A DNA stretch of 64,000 bases. Source: Allobosea sp. (GTDB lineage Bacteria > Pseudomonadota > Alphaproteobacteria > Rhizobiales > Beijerinckiaceae). Both the position numbers and the translations under genes were made by a program. The notes under the pieces were generated by a model that searched no databases, was not told where the DNA came from, and saw only the letters and a program-made list of their open reading frames with translations. The stretch spans positions 186,001 to 250,000 of the forward strand of contig JAAEQB010000058.1 of NCBI GenBank assembly GCA_024231975.1. The letters run 5' to 3'. Below, piece by piece: positions 34,433 through 41,831 of this stretch; position 1 is the stretch's first letter, and each line of letters begins with the position of its first letter.

Positions 34433-35619
34433 GCGAAGCCAATCCTGTCCTGGCGGCCCTCGGGCGGCCGATCCGCCTCGGCATCCTCGGCGGCGCCCCG
34501 CCCTCGATGATCGGTCCGGCGCATCGCATGGCCGCCGCGCTCGACGGCCGCTTCAGCCTCGTCGCCGGCATGATGTCGTCGAAGCCGGAGCGCTCGCGCC
34601 GCGAAGGGGTCGCCATCGGCCTCGCCGAGGAGCGCTGCTACGGCTCGCTCGACGAACTGCTGGCGCGGGAGAAGGCGCGCGCGGACGGGGTCGAGGCCCT
34701 CGCCATCATCACGCCGAACGACAGCCACACCGCCTATTGCAAGGCCGCCTTCGCGGCCGGGCTCGACGTCATGGTCGAGAAGCCGCTGTGCAACGATCTC
34801 GGCGAGGCGCGCGAGCTCGCCGCGCTGGCGCGCGAGAGCGGCGTCGCCGTCGCGCTGACGCACACCTATTCCGGCTATCCGATGCTGCGCGAGATGCGCG
34901 CGCGTATCCTGGCCGGCGAGATCGGGGCCGTGCGGCTCGTCCAGATCGACTACCTCGCCGGCGGCAATGCGACCTTGGTCGAGGCGACGCCCGAGGGCGC
35001 GGCGCGCTGGCGGCTCAATCCCCAGATCAGCGGCCCCTCGCTCGTCCTCGGCGATATCGGCACCCATGCCCACCATCTCGTCGGCTTCGTCACCGGCGAG
35101 GCCATGGCGAGTGTTTCGGCCGAGGTCGGCACGCTGGTGCCCGGCCGCAAGGTCCACGACATCGCGCAGATCCGCTTCCGTCTGGCAGGTGGCGCCCGCG
35201 GGCGGATCGAGGTCAGCAATGCCGCAGCCGGCATGTCGAACGTCTTCACCATCCGGATCTTTGGCGAGAGCGGCCATCTCGCCTGGAGCCATGGCGCGCC
35301 GAATGAATTGCAGTTGGGCCGGCTCAACGGCGATATCATCGTGACCGGCGCCGGCCGGCCCGATCTTTCGGCGGCGGCGCGCGATGCGACCAGGCTCCTG
35401 CGTCCCGGCCATCCCGAAGGCCTGATCGAGGCGATCGCCAATCTCTACTCCGGCTTCGCCGATCTCATCCTGGCGCGGCGCGGGCTCAGGCCCGCTACCG
35501 AGATGGCGAAACTGACGCCTTCGATCGAGGACGGCGTCGCCGGGCTCGCCTTCGTCATGGCCTGCCTCGAAAGCTCCGCCGCCGGCGGCATCTCCACTCC
35601 CCTCGCCTCAAGCCTCTAG
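34429..35619 (+). CDS. Gfo/Idh/MocA family oxidoreductase
   Basis: A 396-residue NAD(P)-dependent dehydrogenase. Residues 14-140 form the Rossmann domain (RLGILGGAPPSMIG) and include the catalytic VEKPLCND motif; the rest is the alpha/beta substrate domain, with DIGTHAHHL supplying the conserved Asp and His. Such enzymes oxidise a hydroxyl on sugars or inositols. It is translationally coupled to the isomerase-like gene through an ATGA overlap, and this fixed partnership is common in inositol-like and keto-sugar pathways. The exact sugar is unknown. Confidence 0.9.
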   Translation: MSEANPVLAALGRPIRLGILGGAPPSMIGPAHRMAAALDGRFSLVAGMMSSKPERSRREGVAIGLAEERCYGSLDELLAREKARADGVEALAIITPNDSHTAYCKAAFAAGLDVMVEKPLCNDLGEARELAALARESGVAVALTHTYSGYPMLREMRARILAGEIGAVRLVQIDYLAGGNATLVEATPEGAARWRLNPQISGPSLVLGDIGTHAHHLVGFVTGEAMASVSAEVGTLVPGRKVHDIAQIRFRLAGGARGRIEVSNAAAGMSNVFTIRIFGESGHLAWSHGAPNELQLGRLNGDIIVTGAGRPDLSAAARDATRLLRPGHPEGLIEAIANLYSGFADLILARRGLRPATEMAKLTPSIEDGVAGLAFVMACLESSAAGGISTPLASSL

Positions 35620-35628
35620 CGGGATCCC

Positions 35629-36300
35629 ATGGCAACGATCGTCATCACCGGCTGCGACACCGGCCTCGGGGTCGAATTCGCCCGGCAGTATGCGGCCGAG
35701 GGACACAAGGTCTACGCGACCTGCCTTTCGCCTGAGACCGCGCACGAGACCCGCGCCATCGCGGGAGATGTCGAGGTGCTGAAGCTCGACATGACCGACC
35801 ATGCCGGCATCGCCGCCTTCAGCGCCTCGCTCGGCGGGCGCCCGGTCGACATTCTCCTCAACAATGCCGGCATCGGCCGGCCGCACCCGCCTTTCGGCGA
35901 GACCGACTACGCCAATTGGCGGCGCATCCTCGAAACCAACCTGATCGGCCCGATGAAGCTGGTCGAGACGCTGGTCGAGAACGTCGCGGCGAGCGAACTG
36001 AAGATGATGGCCTTCGTCTCGAGCCGCATGGGCTCGATCGCGCTGAACCAGAGCGGCGGCTCCTATGCCTATCGCTCGAGCAAGGCGGGGCTGAACATGC
36101 TGGTCAAAGGCCTCGCCATCGATCTGGCGCCCCGCCATGTCAGCGTCATCGCGCTGCATCCGGGCTGGGCCGCGACCGAGCCGGGTGGGCGCGTGCCGGT
36201 GACGGAGAGCGTCGCCGGCATGCGCGGCGTGATCCATCGCGCCGGACGGCATCATACCGGCATCTTCCAGACCTATCACGATCAGCCCCTGCCCTGGTGA
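35629..36300 (+). CDS. Short-chain dehydrogenase/reductase (SDR)
   Basis: A 223-residue classical-type SDR. The cofactor motif TGCDTGLG (residues 7-14), NNAG and the catalytic Y-x3-K (YRSSK) with upstream serine are present. It is on the short side for the family (usually about 250) but appears complete. It lies 9 bp after the Gfo/Idh/MocA gene and abuts the lactonase gene, so it likely performs another oxidation or reduction of the same sugar. Cofactor preference and substrate are not clear. Confidence 0.88.
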   Translation: MATIVITGCDTGLGVEFARQYAAEGHKVYATCLSPETAHETRAIAGDVEVLKLDMTDHAGIAAFSASLGGRPVDILLNNAGIGRPHPPFGETDYANWRRILETNLIGPMKLVETLVENVAASELKMMAFVSSRMGSIALNQSGGSYAYRSSKAGLNMLVKGLAIDLAPRHVSVIALHPGWAATEPGGRVPVTESVAGMRGVIHRAGRHHTGIFQTYHDQPLPW

Positions 36301-36305
36301 CGACG

Positions 36306-37181
36306 ATGAAGCCCGAGATCGAGACCGTCCTGCCTGGCCCCTTCGCTCTTGGCGAAGGGCCGTGCTGGCATGGCGACGAAGGCGCACTCTATTTCGTCGA
36401 TGCGCTCAGGCCGGCGATCCATCGCTGGCATCCGGTGGAGGGGCTCGCCACCTGGGCGATGCCCGTGATCGTCGGCTCCTTCGCGATCCGGCGTAGCGGC
36501 GGGCTGATCGCCTCGCTGCAGAGCGGCTTCGCTGCCGTCGATCTGACAAGCGGCGCGGTGACGCCGCTGGTCGACCCCGAACCGGAGAAGCCGGCCAACG
36601 TCCTCAATGACGGCAAATGCGACAGGCGCGGCCGGTTCTGGTGCGGCTCGCGCGACGGCGCGCTGAAGGACCCGAGCGGCGCGCTCTATCGGCTCGATCC
36701 CGATCTCAGCGCCCGCCGCATGGATCAGGGCTTCATCGTCTCCAACGGCATCGCCTTCTCGCCTGACGACCGCGTCATGTACTTCGCGGATTCACGGGCC
36801 GAGACCGTGTTCGCCTATGATTTCGACATCGATAGCGGTGCCATCTCCAACCGCCGCGTCTTCTTCTCCACCCGCGAGATCGAGGGACGCTGCGACGGCG
36901 CGACGGTCGACGCCGAAGGCTTCTACTGGTGCGCGCTAGTTCATGGCGGCAAGATCGCCAGGGTCGATCCGAAGGGACGCTTCGACCGGCTGATCGACAT
37001 GCCGGTGAAGCACCCGACCATGTGCACCTTCGGAGGCGACGGGCTCGATGTGCTCTACGTCACCAGCGCCGCCTCGATGCTGAGCGAGGAGGAGCGGGCG
37101 CGCACGCCGCAGGCCGGGAACCTCTTCGCCATCCACGGCCTCGGCGTGAAGGGCCTACCCGAGCCGATGTTCGCGGGGTGA
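36306..37181 (+). CDS. SMP-30/gluconolactonase-family lactonase
   Basis: A 291-residue beta-propeller lactonase. The metal ligands typical of the family are visible: E in ALGEGPCWH, N in NVLNDGKCDRRGRFWCG, N in VSNGIAFSPD and D in RCDGATVDAEG. This is a closer match to sugar-lactone hydrolases than the paralogue at 30144. It would hydrolyse the aldonolactone made by the dehydrogenases upstream. I use ATG 36306; a GTG at 36297 overlapping the SDR stop is possible. It converges with the hydroxyacid dehydrogenase gene, with only 4 bp between stops. Confidence 0.92.
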   Translation: MKPEIETVLPGPFALGEGPCWHGDEGALYFVDALRPAIHRWHPVEGLATWAMPVIVGSFAIRRSGGLIASLQSGFAAVDLTSGAVTPLVDPEPEKPANVLNDGKCDRRGRFWCGSRDGALKDPSGALYRLDPDLSARRMDQGFIVSNGIAFSPDDRVMYFADSRAETVFAYDFDIDSGAISNRRVFFSTREIEGRCDGATVDAEGFYWCALVHGGKIARVDPKGRFDRLIDMPVKHPTMCTFGGDGLDVLYVTSAASMLSEEERARTPQAGNLFAIHGLGVKGLPEPMFAG

Positions 37182-37185
37182 TGGA

Positions 37186-38232
37186 CTAGGCCGAGCCCGC
37201 GGGCTTCGGCGTCGCGCCTTCGCGTCCTGGCGTGCTGCGCATCAGCGCCATCGTCTGCGAGTTGGCGCGTTGCAGCCGCACCGGCGGCAGGCCGCGCAGG
37301 ATCAAAGCGAGATCGTCGAGCACGCGCTCGCCCATGTCGAGGAAGGCGGCGGGAATGCCGCCGGCCCGGTGCGAAGACAGCAGCATCTGCGAGCGCCGGA
37401 TCGGATCGTCGGCAGGCACTGGCTCTTCCGGGAAGACGTCGGTCGCGATCCGCAGGCGCCCGGCCTCGGCGAGCAGAGCGGGAAAGTCGACGATGGCGGC
37501 ACGGCTCGCCAGCACCAGAATGGCGCCGTCGCGCATGCGCGCCAGCGCCTTCGCATCGATGAAGCCGGGGTTGTCCTTCGTCGCGCCCGCGAGCAGGAAG
37601 ACGATATCGCTGGCCGCCAGCAATTCGTCGAGCCCACAAGCGCGGCAGCCTTCGTCGGCGATCGCCGAGGCCGGCAGCCAGGGATCGTGGACCAGGATCT
37701 CCGGCCGGAAACCCTCGAGCAGCCGGCGCAGCGCCCGGCCGAGATTGCCGAAGCCGACCAACCCGATCGTCGCCCGCGACAGAAGAACCGAGCCGGCGCA
37801 GCCGAAACGGCCATAGGCCTCCTTGCCCTCGCGCATGGCGCGGTCACCGGCGGTGATGCCGCGTGCCAGATCGAGCGCCAGGCCGAGCGCCATTTCGGCC
37901 ACCGGCACGGCGAAAACCGGTGCGACCGAGAGGATCTCGATGCCGCGCGCGGCGCAGGCAGCGACATCGACATTGGGCAGGAAATTGCCCTCGACATTGA
38001 TCACCGCTCTGAGGTGCGGCGCCCGCGCGATCCGCTCGGCCGGCAGATCGGTCTGGCCGAGCACGGCGCTGATGCGCGGCAGCGCCGCTTCGACCAAAGC
38101 CGTCGGCAAGCGCCCGTCGATATCCTCCGTCACCACCTCCGCCAACTCGTGCAGCCGGCCCATCTGCCCGGGATCGAAGATCGAGCCGGCCCGGCGCGGA
38201 TGCGGATCGAGCAGGACGACTGGCCGCGCCAT
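37186..38232 (-). CDS. D-isomer-specific 2-hydroxyacid dehydrogenase family protein
   Basis: A 348-residue NAD(P)-dependent enzyme. The cofactor fingerprint GFGNLG is at 160-165, and the catalytic triad is apparent as R248 (LASRAAIVD), E273/E274 (FPEEP) and H292 (SSHRAGG). It lies at the end of the sugar ABC transporter operon, 2 bp after the small membrane-anchored protein gene. It could reduce glyoxylate, hydroxypyruvate or a 2-keto acid produced by aldol cleavage in the same locus, which would suit an HpcH-type pathway (inference). Confidence 0.9.
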   Translation of the reverse strand: MARPVVLLDPHPRRAGSIFDPGQMGRLHELAEVVTEDIDGRLPTALVEAALPRISAVLGQTDLPAERIARAPHLRAVINVEGNFLPNVDVAACAARGIEILSVAPVFAVPVAEMALGLALDLARGITAGDRAMREGKEAYGRFGCAGSVLLSRATIGLVGFGNLGRALRRLLEGFRPEILVHDPWLPASAIADEGCRACGLDELLAASDIVFLLAGATKDNPGFIDAKALARMRDGAILVLASRAAIVDFPALLAEAGRLRIATDVFPEEPVPADDPIRRSQMLLSSHRAGGIPAAFLDMGERVLDDLALILRGLPPVRLQRANSQTMALMRSTPGREGATPKPAGSA

Positions 38233-38234
38233 CC

Positions 38235-38642
38235 TCAGGCCTTGCCGGAAAGGACAAGCGGGGCCGCAAGCGTCGTGTTCTGTGAGCGGAAGAAGAGCCG
38301 GATCGGGATACGCTGGGAGGAACCGACGCCCGGCTTCACAGCGCTGAGCTGGATATGGTGCGACGGGTTGCCGGTGATGCGGAAGCTGCCGTCCGCTGCG
38401 GTCTTCACACTGCGGTTCTCGGCGAAGGTGGTGAAGCTGAAGACCCAGAGCGTGACCTGGGCCCCTTCCACCGGCTTGCCCTGCGCGTCGAGCACCTGAC
38501 CGAGGACGAGCCCGTCATCATGGGTGGAGGCATAGAGGTTCCAGGCGCCGGCGACGGCGAGGATGGCGGCGGGAACCAGGACGAAGCGGTTGAGCAGCCA
38601 CTTCTTCCAACCGCTTCGTGGGCTACCGGAGTAAGCTTCCAT
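38235..38642 (-). CDS. Membrane-anchored protein with carboxypeptidase-regulatory-like (Ig/transthyretin-like) domain
   Basis: A 135-residue protein: a short basic cytoplasmic N-terminus, one membrane helix (about 19-37, FVLVPAAILAVAGAWNLY), then a beta-sandwich domain with the typical LGQVLDAQGKPVEGAQVTLW and TAADGSFRI motifs. The domain would lie in the periplasm. It sits between the permease genes and the hydroxyacid dehydrogenase gene with gaps of only a few bases, so it is a real member of the sugar ABC operon. It could be an accessory component of the transporter complex. I know no assigned function. Confidence 0.78.
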   Translation of the reverse strand: MEAYSGSPRSGWKKWLLNRFVLVPAAILAVAGAWNLYASTHDDGLVLGQVLDAQGKPVEGAQVTLWVFSFTTFAENRSVKTAADGSFRITGNPSHHIQLSAVKPGVGSSQRIPIRLFFRSQNTTLAAPLVLSGKA

Positions 38643-38645
38643 CGC

Positions 38646-39461
38646 CTAGCCCTTCGTCGCGCCGGAGGTGAGGCCCTGGATGAACTCCTTCTGCGCCAGC
38701 AGGAACAACAGAATGCCGGGGGCGAGCACCATGATGCAGAAGGCGTAGAGCGCCCCGGTCGTATCCTCCTGATAGGACAGGAAGCGCGCCAGCCCGAGCG
38801 GCAGCGTCTGCATCTCCGGGGTTCGCGTCATGATCAGCGGCCAGAGGAAGTTGTTCCAGGACCAGATGAAGGAGAGGATCACGTTCGTCGCCATGGCGGA
38901 CTTGGCCAGCGGCAGCATGATCGTCCAGACGATGCGCCATTCCGGCAGACCGTCGACCTTGGCCGCATCGATCAGCGAGCCCGGGATCGCATCGAAGCTC
39001 GCCTTGAACACGAAAATGCAGATGATCGTCGAGAACTGCGGCAGGGCCAGGCCGACATAGGAGTTCAGCAGCCCGAGCTGGCCGGTGATCAGATAGGCCG
39101 GGATGATCGTCGCCTGGAACGGCACCATCATGCAGGACAGGAACAGGATCAGGATGAAGCCCTTGCCCCTGAATTCGCGGGTCAGCGCATAGCCGGCCAT
39201 CGCATTGAACACGACATTGGCGGCGATGGTGATGACCGAGACGATGACGCTGTTCAGGAAGTAGCGGGCGAACGGGATCGCGTACCAGACATCGACATAA
39301 TAGAAGAGGTGCGGGTTGCGCGGGATGATGCTGGGCGGAAAGGTGAAGATGTTCTCGCCCGAGACCGAGGTCTTCAGCACCCAGTAGAAGGGCACCAGCA
39401 TCACGAAGCAGACGGCGATCAGCGCCAGATGGATCGGCCAGGTCGGGGAGCGGCGCATCAT
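38646..39461 (-). CDS. Carbohydrate ABC transporter permease, MalG-type
   Basis: A 271-residue inner-membrane permease with six helices and the EAA loop SLIDAAKVDGLPEWRIVWTI, which docks the ATPase. It is the second permease of a CUT1-type sugar importer. The start ATG 39461 overlaps the preceding permease's stop as ATGA. No ATPase gene follows; the next gene encodes a membrane-anchored Ig-like protein instead. Confidence 0.92.
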   Translation of the reverse strand: MMRRSPTWPIHLALIAVCFVMLVPFYWVLKTSVSGENIFTFPPSIIPRNPHLFYYVDVWYAIPFARYFLNSVIVSVITIAANVVFNAMAGYALTREFRGKGFILILFLSCMMVPFQATIIPAYLITGQLGLLNSYVGLALPQFSTIICIFVFKASFDAIPGSLIDAAKVDGLPEWRIVWTIMLPLAKSAMATNVILSFIWSWNNFLWPLIMTRTPEMQTLPLGLARFLSYQEDTTGALYAFCIMVLAPGILLFLLAQKEFIQGLTSGATKG

Positions 39462-40396
39462 TCCATATCCCTGGCGCCGGCATTGCCGCCGGAGAGCCGG
39501 TTCGCCGCCCAGGCGACCGTGATCAGGAAGACGAAGAACACGACCGTCACCGCAGCCGCATAGTCGAAGCGCGTCTGCACGAAGCCGAGCTTGTAGATGT
39601 AGGTGACGAGGATCTCGGTGGCGCGGCCCGGACCGCCGCCAGTCATGACGTAGACCAGATCGAAGCTGGTCACCGAGTTCAGCATGCCGATGACGAAGCA
39701 CAGGAAGATCGAGGGGCGCAGCAGCGGCAGGATGATGCGCCAGAAGCGGTCGCCGGCGGTGGCGCCGTCGATCTCGGCCGCCTCGAACAGCGAGCTCGGG
39801 ATGTTCTGCAGCCCGGTCAGCAGGATGATCATGTAGAAGCCGAGCATCTGCCAGATATTGGCGACGACGACCGAGGGCAGCGCCCAGAAGAACGAATTGA
39901 GGAACGGGATCGGCGTGTCGGTGAGGTGCAGCAGCCTCGCGATATAGTTCAGGAGGCCGACGCGCTCGTCATACATCCAGCGCCAGATGATCGCGACCGC
40001 GACCGTCATCAGCGGATAGGAGAGGAAGATCAGCGTGCGGTAAATGTTGCGGCCGCGGATGTTGGAGTTGACCAGCAGCGCGAGGCCGAGCGCCATCGCG
40101 ATCCCGACCGGCGCCGACAGGATGATGAAGACCGTGTTCCAGAGCGATTGCCAGAACACCTCGTCGGTCAGCATCTCCTCGTAGTTCTCGAGCCCGATGA
40201 AGACCGCCGGCTTCAGCGGCGACCAGGCCTGGAAGGAGAGCAGGATGTTCCAGGCCAGCGGCAGGATGCGATAGAGCAGGAAGATCAGCAGCGACGGCAG
40301 GAGGAAGCACCAGACCAGGATGGCCTGGCGCGTCGTCGCCCTACGCAGGAAGGAGGTACGCCGCCGTTCTGGCGCGGCGGACATAGCCATTGCCAT
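39458..40396 (-). CDS. Carbohydrate ABC transporter permease, MalF-type
   Basis: A 312-residue permease with six membrane helices and the EAA loop SLFEAAEIDGATAGDRFWRI. It forms a heterodimer with the MalG-type subunit encoded next. I use ATG 40396 (MAMAMSAAPERRR), though ATGs at 40390 and 40384 are in frame. It lies 19 bp after the binding-protein gene. Confidence 0.9.
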   Translation of the reverse strand: MAMAMSAAPERRRTSFLRRATTRQAILVWCFLLPSLLIFLLYRILPLAWNILLSFQAWSPLKPAVFIGLENYEEMLTDEVFWQSLWNTVFIILSAPVGIAMALGLALLVNSNIRGRNIYRTLIFLSYPLMTVAVAIIWRWMYDERVGLLNYIARLLHLTDTPIPFLNSFFWALPSVVVANIWQMLGFYMIILLTGLQNIPSSLFEAAEIDGATAGDRFWRIILPLLRPSIFLCFVIGMLNSVTSFDLVYVMTGGGPGRATEILVTYIYKLGFVQTRFDYAAAVTVVFFVFLITVAWAANRLSGGNAGARDME

Positions 40397-40415
40397 AACC
40401 GGCACTGCTCCCCTG

Positions 40416-41666
40416 TCAGGACCGGCGCATGACGCGTGTGACCGCGCGCTCTGCATCCGCCATCGCCGTCTTGGCGTCCTTGCGGCCGAGCACGGCGTTC
40501 TGGATCTCGGCCCAGAAGACGTCCTTGACCTGCGCATCATTGGGCAGGGGCCAGTTGCCGCACATCTTGTCGGTGTGCTCGAGCTGCGTCAGCAGCACGG
40601 CATGGGCCAACGGGTCTTCGGCCTTGACCTTTTCCAGCCCGACCTTGTCGGCCGCGAGGTTGCCGGTAAGGATGCGGCGGCGCACCGAAAACTCGGTCGC
40701 CCATTTGTTGCCGGTCATGTGTTTGACCAGGGCCCAGGCAAGATCGGGATTCTTCGACGACTTCGAGATGGCGAAGCCGTGATTGGTCGGCGTCGACCAG
40801 TTGCCGGGGTTCTGGGCCGCGCCCAGCGTATCGGGATTGACCCAGGGCGCCTGGCCCTTGACGAAGAAATACGAGGCCGAATGGGCCTGCAGCATGCCGA
40901 CATTGCCGGAGGCGAAGGCGCCGTTGGGCTCGACCCAGCGCCCGGTCCAGGCGATCTTGTTGATGCCACCCGAGGCCGTCGCCTTGGCCAGCTTCTCCAG
41001 CACCTCGATCGTTTTGGGGGTATTGAAGGCCGGCGTCTTCATGTCCGGCTTCAGCAGCTCGACACCGTTCATCTGCATCAACGGCCAATAGAGCCAGTCG
41101 AAATTCAGCGTCAGGAAGCCGGTCTTCTCGCCCTTCGCCATCGCCTGGCTGAAATTGACGATCTCGTCGAACGACTTGGGCGCGTCCGCCAGACCGGCCT
41201 CCTTGAACATCGTCTTGTTGTAGAACAGCAGTGTCTTGGCGATGTAGAAGGGCACGACATAGTTCTTCTTGTCGTAGACGAAACTTGCCAGGTAATCCTG
41301 GTTGTAGAGCTTGGCGACGTCCGGCTCCTTCTGCATATAAGGCGTCAGGTCGAGCAGGGCGCCGTTCGCCGCCCACTCCACCCAGATCGCACCCTGGAGA
41401 TCGATGATGTCGGGCGCCGTCCCGGCGACTAGCTGGGTCTGGTAGAAGGCTGGCAGCTCCGGCCCCTTCTTGTCGAGCCATTCGATCTCGACGCCCGGAT
41501 TCTGCGCCTTGAAGTCGGCGAACTCCTCTTTGAACAGCGCCTCCTGGTCGGCGATGTTCCAGGTCAGGATGCTGAGCTTGCGGTTCGACTGCGCCCGCAG
41601 ATAGGCCGGCATCGCAACCGTCCCTGCCGCAGCCAAGCCGCTCTTGATGAGTGTTCTGCGGTCCAT
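40416..41666 (-). CDS. Sugar ABC transporter substrate-binding protein (CUT1, family 1)
   Basis: A 416-residue extracytoplasmic sugar-binding protein. The signal is twin-arginine-like (MDRRTLIKSGLAAAG) with cleavage near residue 25. The mature protein has the family-1 pattern of a maltose-type binding protein (LSILTWNIADQEALFKEEF, GTAPDIIDLQGAIW). The start ATG 41666 has AGGGAGGGC just upstream. It heads the minus-strand importer operon, whose promoter region contains the LacI-type operator at 41724-41737 shared with the divergent dehydratase gene. Confidence 0.92.
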   Translation of the reverse strand: MDRRTLIKSGLAAAGTVAMPAYLRAQSNRKLSILTWNIADQEALFKEEFADFKAQNPGVEIEWLDKKGPELPAFYQTQLVAGTAPDIIDLQGAIWVEWAANGALLDLTPYMQKEPDVAKLYNQDYLASFVYDKKNYVVPFYIAKTLLFYNKTMFKEAGLADAPKSFDEIVNFSQAMAKGEKTGFLTLNFDWLYWPLMQMNGVELLKPDMKTPAFNTPKTIEVLEKLAKATASGGINKIAWTGRWVEPNGAFASGNVGMLQAHSASYFFVKGQAPWVNPDTLGAAQNPGNWSTPTNHGFAISKSSKNPDLAWALVKHMTGNKWATEFSVRRRILTGNLAADKVGLEKVKAEDPLAHAVLLTQLEHTDKMCGNWPLPNDAQVKDVFWAEIQNAVLGRKDAKTAMADAERAVTRVMRRS

Positions 41667-41723
41667 GCCGCCCTCCCTGAAATGAATTGGCGCCTCGCCT
41701 CTCCGGGCAAGCTTCAACAGCGA

Positions 41724-41737
41724 TGATAGCGGTTACA
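41724..41737. promoter_or_regulatory. LacI-type operator, site 2
   Basis: TGATAGCGGTTACA lies between the divergent binding-protein gene (start 41666) and dehydratase gene (start about 41832). It matches the reverse complement of site 1 (33325-33338) at 13 of 14 bases. A single repressor bound here could control both directions. Confidence 0.78.
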
Positions 41738-41831
41738 TTCATTCGGTCAAGACGCGTTCACAATGGCACTAATTTCCCTTTTTCACGCAACTTTCAGCGT
41801 ATTTCATTCGATTGACAGGCTCATGAAAGCG

